Positions 45,404-56,746 of a stretch of 64,000 bases of DNA are shown here, piece after piece. Under the pieces are notes generated by a model. That model did no database searches. It saw nothing but the letters and a program-made list of their open reading frames with translations, and was not told the DNA's origin. The stretch comes from Sabethes cyaneus. Lineage: Eukaryota; Arthropoda; Insecta; Diptera; Culicidae. The DNA lies in contig NC_071354.1 in assembly GCF_943734655.1 (NCBI RefSeq), positions 69,585,544 to 69,649,543 on the forward strand, given 5' to 3'. How positions within the stretch are numbered: position 1 is the first letter of the stretch; every line of letters starts with the position of its first letter. The position numbers and the translations under genes were made by a program.

Positions 45404-46910
45404 TTCTTCTTCGTCTTCTTCTTCAGCATAGAGCCGGGATGGCTGTTTCAAGCCCTCGTCTCCATTCAACTCGGTCTTGGGCCACTCGTCGCCAATTTCC
45501 TAGTCGTCTCAGAAGTCGCAAATCGCTTTCGATATGGTCGGGCCATCGTGCACGTTGGACCCCCCTGTTCCTGGTGCCGGTGGGGTTGTTGAAGAGGACT
45601 ATTTTCGTCGCATTTTCGTCGTCCGGTATCCTTACGACGTGTCCGGCCCACCGTAGCCTGGTAACTTTCGCTAGATGTACGATGGGAGTCTCCCCAGGGT
45701 CTGGGATTCATGCGCCTCCGCCACTCTCCGCTTTCAGTTTGTACTCCGCCAAATATCGTCCGCAGCACTTTCCGCTCAAACACGGCAAGGGCGCGTATGT
45801 CCTCCGTGAGCAGCGTCACGGTTTCAAGTCCATAAAGAACTACCGGTCTAAGAAGGCTTTTGTACATTGTTAGCTTTGTGCGGCGGCGTGTGCTTCCTGA
45901 TCGTAGCGTTTTACGAAAGGCAAAGTAAGCCCGATTTCCCACTTGGATGCACCGCTGGATCTCCTTATTAGTGTTGTTGTCCGCGGTCACCAGCGATCCC
46001 AAATACACGAACTCCTCTACCACTTCTAGTTCATCGCCGTCAACGGTTACCGTCCGTGGGAGACGCGCGTTTGTTTCCTTTGAGCCTCTTCCTTTCATGT
46101 ATTTGGTCTTCGACGCATTTATTATTGGCCCAATTCTCCTAGACTTCGCTTTCAGTCTGGCGTAGGTTGCCTCCGCCGTCGCAAAGTTCCTGGCTATGAT
46201 ATCGAAGTCATCTGCTAAGCCTAGAAGTTGGCTACCCTTGGTAAAAATCGTGCCTCTCGTTCGATACCCGCTCGTCGGATCACCCCCTCAAGAGCGATGT
46301 TGAACAGCATGCAGGATAAACCGTCACCTTGTCTCAACCCTCGCCGCGTCTCGAAGGGACTCGAGAGTGTCCCAGAGATGCGTACGAAACACATCACTCG
46401 ATTCAGTGTAGCTCTGATCAGTCGCGTCAGTTTGTCCGAAAAACCGTGTTCGTGCATTATCTGCCATAGCTTGTCTCGATCGACTGTATCGTATGCTGCT
46501 TTGAAATCAATAAAGATGTGATGCGTGGGCACGTTGTGCTCCCGACATTTCTGCAAGATCCGTCGGATAGTAAAAATTTAGTCCGTAGTTGCGCGAGCCC
46601 CCAGGAAACCCGCCTGATAATTTCCTACGAAACGTTGGGCTATCGGTGACAACCGGCGTAACAGGATCTGGGAGAGTACCTTGTAGGCAGTTGTTGCAGC
46701 AGTCTATCCGATCACCCTTTTTGTTTTGGGACAAACCATCCATTCCTCCGGTAGCTTTTCCTCCTCCCAAATCCTCGAAATAACCCAGTGTAGAGCCTTT
46801 GCTAGCGTTTCTCCGCCATGTGTATAAAGCTCTGCCGGTAGGCGGTCCTTCCCAGCGGCTTTATTGGCCTTCAGCAGCCCGATTTCTCGTTTGACTTCTT
46901 GTCAGTTGAC
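45404..46910 (-). pseudogene. RT-alpha non-LTR retrotransposon, 5'-truncated copy
   Basis: Minus-strand frames, joined across frameshifts, give the RT N-terminal block (REIGLLKANKAAGKDRLPAE, WVISRIWEEEKLPEEW at about 46720-46890). The palm follows (IFIDFKAAYDTVDRDKLW, RRGLRQGDGLSCMLFNIALE at 46221-46556), then the thumb and C-terminal part (EEFVYLGSLVTADN, RPVVLYGLETVTLLTED, VLRTIFGGVQTESG at 45466-46098). The YADD-type region lies at the frameshift near 46200. The 3' end has a GAA/GAC triplet tail (45404-45425 on the plus strand reads as CTT/GTC). The truncated 5' end near 46910 and the triplet tail fit target-primed insertion. The clade is not assigned. Confidence 0.88.
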
Positions 46911-47774
46911 CACGATCCTGAGAAGGAAAAAACCAGAAGGAGGGCAGAGATTTTGAGAGGGTGAACCAAACTCGTAAAGACTACACACCTAAACCTGGCA
47001 TGCGTAGAGACCTGAGAGCAGACTTGTGACAGACTTGTGAAAGCACGCACCGCTCCGGTAACTGTACTAAAACATTCCCCTCCATTCATAAGTCACACGC
47101 TCCGGGTTTCGGTGTATTTTGCCTGCTCTCGTTCGAGCTAATATGATACCGCACTTCAGTGCCGATTTCTTCTTTTCGGTACAGTATTATATGTGTTCGG
47201 TGCGCTCCGGGCGGCCCCGGGCCAAAAAACGTCGACTTAAGACAGACGCAAGCAAAAGTTTCACTTGTGTCGAACAAGGTCTGACCGACAATTTTTACCA
47301 AGCAGCAGCAGCTAAGGAACACCAACACGGCATTGTGGAAGGCACTCGCTACCGTTCATAAGTTTTTACCTACCGCACCAAGCAGTTATTTAGGTTTTTT
47401 TACTTTGCGAGCGATACCTTGCCAGCTTACACCAGCCGGCTCCTGCTAGAGCACGACTAGAGAACGGAGCCCGAACGTTCTGACAACTCAGTCACGTACA
47501 CCGAATATGAACGAATATGAAAGAAAGTAAAGAACGAAATCATGCAAGCCGTCGTTGGTAGAGTGCTCGTCGGTACCTAGCCGAAGAAAAGCTCCTTGAT
47601 CGGGTTCTTGCGTTGTCAGGGAACGTGCCAATATGTAGCAACGCCAGTGCGTTCTACTATCAAAAGCACCCGTTGCCGTGCGTATCTGGACGGGTAGCAG
47701 CCGTGCCGCACCGGACGGTGTTTATAACAAGTCTGCCAGGGAGGGGATGTAATCACCAACGAACGCGAGGTGGT
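46911..47774. other. Spacer between two RT-alpha copies, nothing recognised
   Basis: Contains a GC-rich word CTCCGGGCGGCCCCGGGCC at about 47205 and short frames on both strands without domains. It may include 5' remnants of retroelements or an LTR-like piece, but no evidence settles this. Confidence 0.3.
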
Positions 47775-48221
47775 CGATAGGTGGAAGCAGTAACAGTAAC
47801 TATTGACGGCGATAAACTGGAAGTAGTTGATGAGTTCCTATATTAGGGATCTCTGGTCACTACCGACAATAATGCGAGTAAGGAGATCCAACGACTCATT
47901 CAAGTTGGAAATCGATGTGCACTTGCCGTATTTGAACAAAAGGTGTTGCGGACTATTTTTGGCGGCGTACAAATGGAAAGCGGAGAGTAGCGTTTGAATC
48001 ACGAGCAACGAGCACTGCTTGGAGAGATGCCTATCGTACACCTGGCGCAAGTTGGGAGACTACGTTGGGCTGGCCACCTCGCAAGGATGCCAGACGACTG
48101 TGCAGTGAAATCCGTTCTCTTTAAGAACCCCACCGGTACCAGGAATAGAGGGGCCCAACGTGCTAGATGACTCGACCAGGTTGCAACCGACTTCCCTGTG
48201 TGAACGCTCAACGAATTGGAG
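47775..48221 (+). pseudogene. RT-alpha copy, plus strand, first part
   Basis: Reads VTIDGDKLEVVDEFLY, a stop, GSLVTTDNNASKEIQR, then (after an internal deletion) AVFEQKVLRTIFGGVQMESG, GRLRWAGHLARMPDD and TLNELE. The order equals the C-terminal half of the 45404-46910 copy. The frame is cut in the TLNELE word by a hAT element and resumes at 48787. Confidence 0.85.
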
Positions 48222-48786
48222 CAGGGACCGAAACGGTTGCACTTTTTCTATTACATTTACCAGCATGCAATGCCATGTCAGACTCTTAATCAATACCATC
48301 GCTCTGTACTGTTTCTGTACCGACAGTGCCTATCTTATAAGTGTCGAGACTAGTTAGAATATGTACGTGATAATAAGCAAACATTTTCATACGTTAGCCG
48401 ACCATTCACACAAAATGTCGTGTAGAAATGACATGCATTAGCCGCTTTATGCTTACAGTTATAGTTGAAATAGTATGGAGAAGTGATTGAGAATAAGATG
48501 TATTGGGAACCTTCTAATGTAAAACCGTGTTGTTTGGGGGAAAGCTGTATGTTTGGCTTACGGACGCAAAGCAGCAAAAGAGAATACAAAAAAGTGTCTC
48601 CAAGACTGGTGACACTTTTTTCCCCATATCGAAGAGTGTCTGATATGTAGAACAAAAGATGTTTTCGGTGTTCTTGCATTTCTTTCCCGAGCTTGTGTAC
48701 TAGTAACATGTCGCAAGATTGGTAGCAAGATAAAATGGTAAAAGTCTTCAAATTTTTGTCACCAACCAGTACATTTAACGTCCCTG
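48222..48786. mobile_element. hAT element splitting an RT-alpha copy
   Basis: The insert starts CAGGGAC and ends GTCCCTG, with perfect 8-bp duplications AATTGGAG at 48214-48221 and 48787-48794. Removing insert plus one duplication restores NELE-DEW/RRVAQDRVQWRG-type continuity of the RT C-terminus. CAGGG termini and 8-bp duplications are characteristic of hAT elements. The 565-bp body has a minus-strand frame of 167 codons crossing the boundary, with no hAT transposase motif, so the element is non-autonomous. Confidence 0.9.
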
Positions 48787-48925
48787 AATTGGAGACGAGT
48801 AGCCCAGGATCGAGTACAATGGAGAGGAATTCTTGATGCGGCGCAACAGCCACCCCGACTCTCGGCTGGTAAAAAAGAAGAAGAAGAAGACGAAGATGGA
48901 GAACAAGAAAAAGAAGAAGGGATGG
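48787..48925 (+). pseudogene. RT-alpha copy, second part with GAA tail
   Basis: Continues with RRVAQDRVQWRGILDAAQ, the usual C-terminal end of this family, followed by a (GAA)n-type triplet tail (48872-48920, GAAGAAGAAGAAGACGAAG). A GAA-type tail is also present on the copy at 45404, which supports a family-specific 3' end. Confidence 0.85.
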
Positions 48926-49037
48926 TGGTTATGTCCATTTTGTATAGAGACCGACGATCGCCCTTTCCGTTGCCGAAAACTTCCGGATAATGCCCTTTGT
49001 CACATACTCGGATATCTTCGCACATATCGCTGCGTCT

Positions 49038-49103
49038 AATTTCAGTCATAAATAGGTTGCAGCAACCAGAAATGACAAAAGTTTGCTACTTTGGGTAGTG
49101 ACT
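49038..49103 (-). repeat. Repeat with CCCAAGTAGCA-like terminus, copy 2
   Basis: In reverse complement it reads CCCAAAGTAGCAAAC, TCATTTCTGGTTGCTGCAACC and TATTTATGACTGAAAT. This parallels 21805-21910 with the middle shortened. A small non-autonomous element or its remnant. Confidence 0.4.
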
Positions 49104-49149
49104 CCGGCAACCGATTCGTGCAAAACTGATGCGCTAAAATGCATTAGTA

Positions 49150-49740
49150 CCGCCGTAAAAAGCGGAAGAGAGGGGACGCGAAGAGAATTTCTCATACCCG
49201 AGAATTGTTGTTTTCGAGGCATTTATATTTAGGTCCTCCTGTCTGCACCATTTAATTGTGAAATTTAAAGCAGACTGCATTCAATTGGATTACACTATCA
49301 AATTTCCCTCTAATGAGAATGAAAATCGTCCGCGAAATCAATCACCTCAAAGCCATTATATGTCAGGTTTTTGAGCAGATCGTCAACAACTTGCGACCAC
49401 AATAAGAGCGAAAGTATCCCACCTTGAGGAAAACCTTTAGTTGTTTGGGACATACTTCCAAGCTGGGCAGTAATTTCTCGAGAAGCAAGCATGACTTGTT
49501 GAATCCAGCTGATTATTTTGTGATCAACTCTGTGCTTTCTCATTGCCTTTTCGATCGAATGTGAAGTGTTGTCAAACGCTCCTTCAATATCAAAAAAGGC
49601 TGCTAGTGAGATTTCTTTAGTTGCAATAGAGCTTTCAATTTTTTCCACCAACATGTGCAGTGCGTCTATTGTAGATTTGTTATTTTGAGAAGCAAATTGA
49701 AATTTACTTAGAGGATTAGCAATTAGATCCTTTGTTTTAA
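49150..49740 (-). pseudogene. Second non-LTR RT type (I/R1-like) fragment
   Basis: Minus strand: FASQNNKSTIDALHMLVEKI, SLAAFFDIEGAFDNTS, ITAQLGSMSQTTKGFPQGGI, LSLLLWSQVVDDLLKNLTYN and DFADD. After a stop comes ALNFTIKWCRQEDLNINASK. These are RT palm motifs, including the FADD form of the catalytic box, followed by the thumb. It differs clearly from RT-alpha (IEGAFDN and KGFPQGG against FKAAYDTVD and RRGLRQGD). 5' and 3' ends are missing. Confidence 0.88.
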
Positions 49741-50728
49741 TTTAGTGTTCAATATTTATCAGTTATTAAACGAAGTCTTTCGTAACACAGAAAAATCCTA
49801 CCGACAAGCTGTGCTCGGACTTTAAACCTGATTAAAGTTCATTGCTCCAGCCAACTTCCTTCGAAAAGCAATACTCGCTGAGGACAAATGTTGCAACACT
49901 TTTCAAACATTCATTCGAAAACTTTTTGCCTTTATTCGACTACTTAATGTTGCTGCAATTACTTCTACTGAATTGGACTATAGCATTCAGGGCCAGTTGC
50001 ACTCTCTCTCAGAAGAACCAAGAAAACCAACACCGTAGTGCAATACTTCACGATGTTCTTCGGCAGCATTATCCGTTGCTGTGCTACTGCTGTCATCATC
50101 ACTCAACAGATGGCTGCCCCATCCGCAGCCCGACTGGTAAAGCATACTTATTCCGTAAAATTTAACAATAATACTTCTTTTCACTACAATTTGTGCAAAC
50201 AATAATGCTAGGCTCGGTGGTGGCGGTGTGCGCCAACTTTTCCGTGATGGAGATACAATAACCACGTTGCACCACTACTGTTCTCAATTTGTCTTTTTTT
50301 TTGCGAGACTGTACCGGCCAGAGTCGTCACTGAGGACTTGGACTAAATTGTATTTTTATGGAAAGGGAAGTCCGTCTCGTTACTGGGCTTTCGGAAACAA
50401 CTGAGAACTGGTGAAAAAAAACTTCCACACCAAAATAAAAGAGTAGAAACAGTCGGCACACGAAAGCCATCACATTGTACTAAATGGAAAATGTCACTGA
50501 CAGAGAAACAACACAGCTCCCTCTATGTAGCAATATGGTAACCGGGCAGTGGGAAGTGGATTTCGTTTTCCACAGTCTTGTACATGCGAGCATAAAGAAA
50601 AAAAATAATAAAACTAGCTGGACATAATTTGCGAGGCGCCATGAAAATGATTTAGTAACATTGTGATTGCAAATCACTCCGGAAAATTGTTTTCTTTTTA
50701 ATTTTTTTCGGAAAGCCGAATCAAGACT
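49741..50728. other. Spacer, no supported gene
   Basis: A minus-strand frame of 92 codons (49987-50265) and a plus-strand frame overlap each other. Neither has a recognised motif. The right end runs into the TTAA site of the next element. Confidence 0.35.
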
Positions 50729-50732
50729 TTAA

Positions 50733-53038
50733 CCCTCTAGTGCCCAAATTTTTGATTTGCTTGAAAAAATTTTAAAATGCTCATTTCGTGGCCAGAATAA
50801 TGGAAAAAATATTCTTTAATTACTAAGTTCAGGAATAGTTTTATTATTTATAAAAATTCGTAACCCGCCAATTGGCGGGGTTGGGCACCTGGGCGCAAAA
50901 AAGTTGCAAAATCAAATTTTTCGATTTAATTCGGGACATCGATTTCAGAACATCTATAACAGTGCTAGTATTTATGGAACTAGTTATGAGCTTCAACTGA
51001 AATTTTTGACCATATGGCCGATTCCAGGTCCCGGACAAGTTCCTTCGAAATCCGTTCCGTGCTTGAATTAGAAAAGAAACCCTCTCCGGGCCTGGAACCG
51101 GTCATACGGCTTCTGTGAGACATGAGATGATCGCCAACCGCTCTTTTGTATAGTGCTGATGTTTTTTGATATACGACACGACATAATTTACTGATGCTGA
51201 AATGTCCCTTTATGGGAACCGGTTCCGGATTTATAATATCCCCCCGGATTCGGATGGCGCGCACCATGGCTCGTAACTGCGGCAAAGTAAATGATATGTC
51301 CACAGTCGATGATATGCTTACAAAAATCAACAGATGTTAAACAAGTTTTAAATATTTAGCAACTTTATCTAAAAAAGCCATGTCACGGTCGCCCAAGGAA
51401 CTCCGGAATAACTCCGGGACCATATTACATATGGCTATTATCTATAGATATTATGAAAATAGAAAATATTTCCGGAAAAATTCCCAAATTTGGTAAAAAA
51501 ATATTGAAAGATAAAAAAGTTACGGCCATTTTAGTGAATGTTGCAGTGCTAAAAATGAAGTAGACCCTAGAGGGGTTAATCGAAGCGTCTTGCGGAGGAA
51601 AACTAGACTTGACTTCCAGCTTGAATGCGTCATTGAATCTCTTTACCCGTAATATTGTCGGCGGTGACCAGAGATCCCAAATATATGAACTCATCAGCCA
51701 CTTTCAGTTCATCGTTGTCTATAGTGCCCGTGGGAAGCAAATCCTTCCAAATAGACACAGAAACAGTTGTATTTTCAAATTTGGCAATGAATTCAGCAGA
51801 ATCATCACGACCTTGCCTATTGATGTCCTTATCAGTAAGCAGTTTGCTTTTGGGGATTCTATTACTCCAAATAGTTCCCAGTCGCATATTCCTCTCGTTC
51901 CTCTCGAGTGGAGATATAAAATCAATGGTAATGCCGTATAATAATAATCGAAAAATATGATTTTTAAAATCCGGCAAAATTTTAGAAAGGCGAACAACAA
52001 TATTAGTAGCTGCTCCCAGGTCAGGATTGCCTACACCATAATATGCTTTAAAACTGTAACCTTTGAAAAACCTTTAGAGTCTGATAGAACATGAAACTTA
52101 AATCCTCATATATATGACTTGTTTGATAAATTGGGTTTTTCATTTTTGTAGTACACATTTGTTCACTATAATCTTTTATCGACTGGTAATTCATTCAATT
52201 TTTTCATTAACACAAACTTATTAAGCGGTATAGATTAAAATTTGCGGTTTTAAAATGGCCTATGATAGATCTCATTTTGAATAATATTGTCTTGCTTATC
52301 AAGATTTTTTCGTTAAGCAGTAAAATTCGCCGGGTTTCAATGAATCTGTTTCTTGGTTATAGGGTTATGGTTTTTAAATACCATAAAATGCAAAAATGTT
52401 TTGTGATATAGCTATACAGCGTTATATTGCAGCTCGTCAAAAAGGCGCACTGAAAATTAGGTGATAAGTCCTGTAAATTCCCCTTCCATATTAATGCCAC
52501 TGCATGTTGGTGTATTTTTCAAGGCATATAAAAGAAGCTAACAAAGCCTATAACAATAATTTGTAGCTTAAGCTAGAAAAAAATCAATAAATACAACGAA
52601 AACAACATGTTGTCAAATTACCAAAAAAAGTTGATGTTAATGCCCAACCCCGCCAATTGGCGGGGTCAGTTCCTTGATAAAAATCGGCCAGTTCCTAAAC
52701 TTTTTATTGCAAATTTCCTTTTTTACCATGAAGTACAACTTATCAGCTACTCACCAATAATTTTTTTGTTAATTTATTCCAAGAAATAGTCAATTTACAA
52801 AAATTTGAATTTCACTCTGCACAGCAAAATAATTTTTTTCTCAGTTTTCTGCATTTTTCAAGTTTTGCACGAAATATCTGTTTCAAATTAACGTAATAAA
52901 ACAAACAAACCACTCGTATAGTTAGATTAGACTATAATGAGAAGGTATGGGTGGATCTCAACATAAAACGAATAAGCATAGTAGATTTACAACGATTTTG
53001 CTGAAGCCCGCCAATTGGCAGGGTTGGGAACTAGAGGG
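50733..53038. mobile_element. TTAA-flanked piggyBac-like element
   Basis: The ends are near-perfect inverted repeats, CCCTCTAGTGCCC (50733-50745) and GGGAACTAGAGGG (53026-53038), each bordered by TTAA (50729-50732 and 53039-53042). Both arms carry a palindrome, CCCGCCAATTGGCGGGG, at about 50867 and 52998, and a third lies at 52649. TTAA duplications and CCYT-type ends fit piggyBac. A further end-like word, CCCTAGAGGGGTTAA, lies at 51565-51579, so a smaller element of about 840 bp, or a nested copy, is also possible. The interior includes an RT-alpha scrap and unassigned frames, including a minus-strand 116-codon frame (50980-51330). No DDD transposase was recognised. Confidence 0.7.
51577..51745 (-). 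pseudogene. RT-alpha scrap inside the TTAA element
   Basis: The minus strand reads DNDELKVADEFIYLGSLVTA, then DNITGKEIQ, then a frameshifted RKTLR-like end exactly at the inner TTAA. This is the EEFVYLGSLVTADN segment of RT-alpha, about 50 codons long. It is either captured by or inserted into the TTAA element. Confidence 0.75.
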
Positions 53039-53042
53039 TTAA

Positions 53043-55149
53043 GTAGTTGAAATGGAGAAAATTTTTGAAACGAGCATTTCAGCAGTCAATATTGCCGACT
53101 GCTGTAAAATAATGAATTTGTTGGCTTTACAGTACTATAAAAGAGTAACCTCGAGAGTTATGAGAAGTATTTTCAAAATTCGTAACACTCACTTTTAACA
53201 ATATCACAATCTGTTAGAATTATCGTTATAAAAGTTGTTTTAATAATGGCAAGTTCTTCCATAAGTAAAAACAAAACCAAAGAGAAAACGTAAAACCAAT
53301 TCCGTCCACCGAAATCAGCACCATGATTTATGCTTCTCTCAAATCCTTTGACCTGCTGTGCGTAATTCCTGCTTACGATAAAGTTTGATTATTTATCACA
53401 CCCCCCGGATGATTTTTATTTCCGGAAGAAGCTCTTCCCGTCGTTTTCTTTACTTTTCGCGCAGGGTAGGTACCTACTTTTCCACCAGTACTGTGCTGTC
53501 CTCGCGGCTCTAGATTGCTAAGACACTTCCGGCGGCCCGATGTGGTGGTGTGAAATTCGTAGAAAACCCTCCGAGGTGCGGCGTACGCAGAACCAGTCGC
53601 TATGAATAATAATTAGAATATATATCTGTACCATATTGTTTGTTACGGTCGCCGAGATGGGCAAACAGCAGCCGGAAGAATTTTCAAGACCAAAAACGAC
53701 ACAACAGATATGGACCACAGGCCACGTGGAATGCTAAACTTCGAGCTTCGAGCACCACTAAAACTCAACCAGAGACAAACCAATGCTATTCGAAATTGTC
53801 TTTTGATCGAAAGAAAACTGCATCGGCCATAAATTTCAATAACTTTCAAGCAAATGAGAAAGATCTTCCGTGGCTGTGCTTGCGGTGTTAGAATAAACCC
53901 GAGCTACTGCGGTGTGGTAAGGTCATTGAGACAAGCAAGGAAGGATGAACTATTTCCATATCTATTGCTTTGCTTCGCTGTAGGTTCGTGGAGACAACCA
54001 ACCAGCGATGGTATGCTATTCCACTAGTCGATGTTATTCGGTAGGTTCGATATAACCAAAGAGAACAAACCGTCTAGGAAATGAATTGTTTTTACAGCAG
54101 ACGTGAAAAATCTAAAATTGGTCAAAATTATTGTAGAAATTGAAGAACATAATAATGTTTTAGTATTTTACTGCATCAACAATCTCCGCATAAGAAATCC
54201 TTGTCCACCTCATTCCTAGAATAAAATATTACCTCAGTTTTGGACCCGGGTTGCTCCCACTGTGCCATGCTCGCTCGGTCGGTGTAAACCGAAAGAATAA
54301 TGGGGAATGATGGTATTTTAAAACAAATTTGAAACAAATCTAATGCAATTAGTGATGTTATTCATTCTGAAGTCGACGATTTAATGCGACGCACCACTAC
54401 CTACTAGCCGGTCGGTTGGTAGACTTTTCGCTCTACCTTCCACTAGAACGCTTCAATTAAGGCACAAGAGCAGCTACCTGCAGGAGGGCGAGCGATGGCT
54501 CTAACCGTAAATTTTCTTAAAACTGCACCGCAGTTGGTCTTCTCGAATTTCTCGATCGAATCCGAACCGCCGCCGCTGACGGCAGAGGCAGAGGGCCGAT
54601 CCGTTAAATGCAAACGGTGTCGAACGAGTTGGGTTTGTATTCTTTTTTTGCGACTTAACGCCGCCCTATATATAGGGTAAACGTTAAAGGATTTCTTGTC
54701 TCTGGCCTGAACTATTGTTGAGAGAAGTGCAAAGCGACTTATCGGCTTCCTGGGGTGCAAAATCGAACAATGGAGTGAAAACATCTGCTTGTACGTTTGT
54801 TCGACGGTTTTAACGAAAAGGAACTAAACGTACAAGTTGCATTAACTGTTCAGGCAGAAAATATAAATGTATTAGAGATTTAGTTAACATAGGCGCAATT
54901 TGATTCTGAACCAATGCTACTGACGTACTTTCATAACGAAGCAAAAGTCGGACTGAACAGTTGTTTTAGATAGTGTAAACGATCCTTATAAATGAATTGA
55001 AACTGAAACATAGTGTTGCTAACAACATATAACAACAACGGTTTTCTTAACTCAGTTGCATTGGTATACATGATACACTATGATTTCTAAATGTTTTAAG
55101 TATTTTTCTGCATAATTGAATTTACAGAATCTTCTCAAAAAAAAATTCT
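53043..55149. other. Intergenic, no supported gene
   Basis: Short frames at 53640-53891 (+) and 54443-54784 (-) have no domain. A palindromic TATA-like CCCTATATATAGGG lies at 54665-54678 next to a GC-rich open stretch, so a promoter is conceivable there, but no gene start can be supported. Confidence 0.3.
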
Positions 55150-55387
55150 ACTCAATCCTCACTTCTCACCCTTTTCTTTTCACTTCTCATTTTACTTTCT
55201 CAATTACTTTCTTTATATTTCTCAAGTTTCATTTCTCATTAGTTGCTTTTTACTTCTTACTTCTGACTTCTCACTCTTCGCTTCTCACTTTCCATTTCCC
55301 ACTTCTCACTTGTCACTTCTCATTTATCATTTGACAATTGGCACTTCTCATTTATCACTTTTCACCTCACTTTTCACTTCTCATCAC
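55150..55387 (+). repeat. CACTTCTCATTT degenerate simple repeat
   Basis: Words such as CACTTCTCATTT, ACTTCTCACTT and TTCTCACTTCTCA follow each other with a loose 7-12-bp period. This is a third plus-strand pyrimidine-rich array in the window, directly left of repeat A copy 4. Confidence 0.8.
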
Positions 55388-56215
55388 CCAAGTAACAATT
55401 CTAAAAGGGGGCCCTGTAGCCGCAAGGTTACTGAGTCTGCCTTGACAAGCGAGTGGTCGAGCGTTCGAATCTAAGTAGAATCAGGCCATTCGATGTTAAG
55501 TAACTTTAGCATGGGCTTATTCCCAGGCCCCTCCTCATCCTTCCTTCTGCATTCTGCATTCACTAACAATGAAAGCCTCTTGCCAGGGCAAGTTGTAAGA
55601 GTGGTACTTGCTTGGGGTGCGAATGAAGCCTCTTGTTCAAGGGCAAATTATAGCTTGTTCCGCTTCCTGGTTCTAGGAACGAGATTGGTGATGCATAAGT
55701 AGTAAGCAACACATACATACACACGTACACACCCTCACTCTGTGCTGAACTCTGCTTTACCGACCATGAAGCCTATAGCCGGGACTGGTTATAAGAATGA
55801 TACTTGCTCGAGGTGCGAATAAAGCCTGTTGTCCAAGGACAAATTGTAACTAGTCTCCGCACTTCCTGGCTCTAGAGCTAGATTGCTTGAAAAGTAGTAA
55901 AGAAGCGTAGAGGGAAAAAGGGGTGAAAATACACCGACACTTTAAGCACGGATAATAAGCAGTTCGCTCACTCTTATAGCGATACTACAATAACAACGAA
56001 GTGCGGAACAACACCTGGATTAGATCACAATAGATCAAAATGCTGGTCGTAGTGATAATATCCACACAAACAAACAAAAAACAATTCTAAAACCACTTGG
56101 TTTGCTATAGCAAATTTATTCTATAGCATTATCGTGGTTGTTTAACTTACCACGATAAAACTAGTTAGCTGTACCACATTTCTTATAAACCTTCCATAAG
56201 TGTGGCTGTACTATA
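55388..56215 (+). repeat. Repeat family A, copy 4, split by a composite SINE
   Basis: The left piece is CCCAAGTAACAATTCTAAAA (55388-55406, preceded by C). The right piece starts with the duplicated ACAATTCTAAAA (56081-56092) and continues CCACTTGGTTTGCTATAGC, ATCGTGGTTG and CCATAAGTGTGGCTG, ending near 56215. The copy is truncated. Its intact CCCAAGTAACAAT tip helps define the family terminus. Confidence 0.8.
55407..56080 (+). mobile_element. Composite SINE-A element with internal duplication
   Basis: A perfect 12-bp duplication ACAATTCTAAAA (55395-55406 and 56081-56092) frames a 674-bp insert. It begins with the SINE-A head (A-box-like TAGCCGCAAGG, B-box-like CGTTCGAATC) and ends in an A-rich tail (CAAACAAACAAAAA). 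After the head the body contains two related segments, about 55615-55705 and 55795-55890. They share GCGAATRAAGCCT, AAGGRCAAATT, CTTCCTGG.TCTAG and AAGTAGTAA, so part of the body is duplicated. It is much longer than the copy at 430-606. A pol III-headed composite retrotransposon is the simplest reading. Confidence 0.85.
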
Positions 56216-56746
56216 CGTACGTACTCGAATCTGACATTACTCACTTAACATTACTCATCATGAAAACTAAACATTACGTGACAGATTAAAACAAACAACC
56301 GACCGCATGATCCATTAAGTCACATAAAGTCTAGTCCTACGGTGCATTTATTCACAACTGCACACAAAGTGCTGAATTGCACTTTTGATGTTCAGTGTCG
56401 ACCAGTGTTTGCGTCGCGACCAGCGAGGATTCCAATTACATTCATTGAGGGTGGCTTAACAATCGATTACACTAAACATAGAATGACTTTATATACAATC
56501 CCAGTAGCCTATCTCTTTTTAATCTTAAGAACATATTAAGATCAGTAAAATATCGATTCATAGTAACCATTACTTGGAGAGTCAAAATTAGTATAAAAGG
56601 AAACGTTTTGCTAAATAAAATAAGCAGTTTAACACTGAGCTTAGTTTTATCAACGCGACCCCTTTCGGGCTATTGCCTACTGATGACATGTTCTAAGACA
56701 ACCGCTACGGGCCGTCTGGCTTAGGTTCAAGTAAGAGCAGTCCAAC
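56216..56746. other. Possible solitary LTR, uncertain
   Basis: Between two repeat A copies lies a stretch with promoter- and terminator-like words in LTR order: GTATAAAAGG at about 56591 and AAATAAAATAAG at about 56615, followed by GC-richer sequence. No matching second copy or PBS was found, so this remains a guess. Confidence 0.2.

Noticed and set aside
45439..45873. 144-codon plus-strand frame
   Set aside because: It is the antisense of the RT-alpha C-terminal region, whose minus-strand frame carries recognisable motifs.
48350..48853. 167-codon minus-strand frame
   Set aside because: It crosses the boundary of the hAT insertion and its target duplication and has no hAT transposase motif.
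56216..56746. Definite solo LTR
   Set aside because: TATA-like and AATAAA-like words occur in the right order, but no second copy, target duplication or PBS was found, so only a low-confidence note is given.
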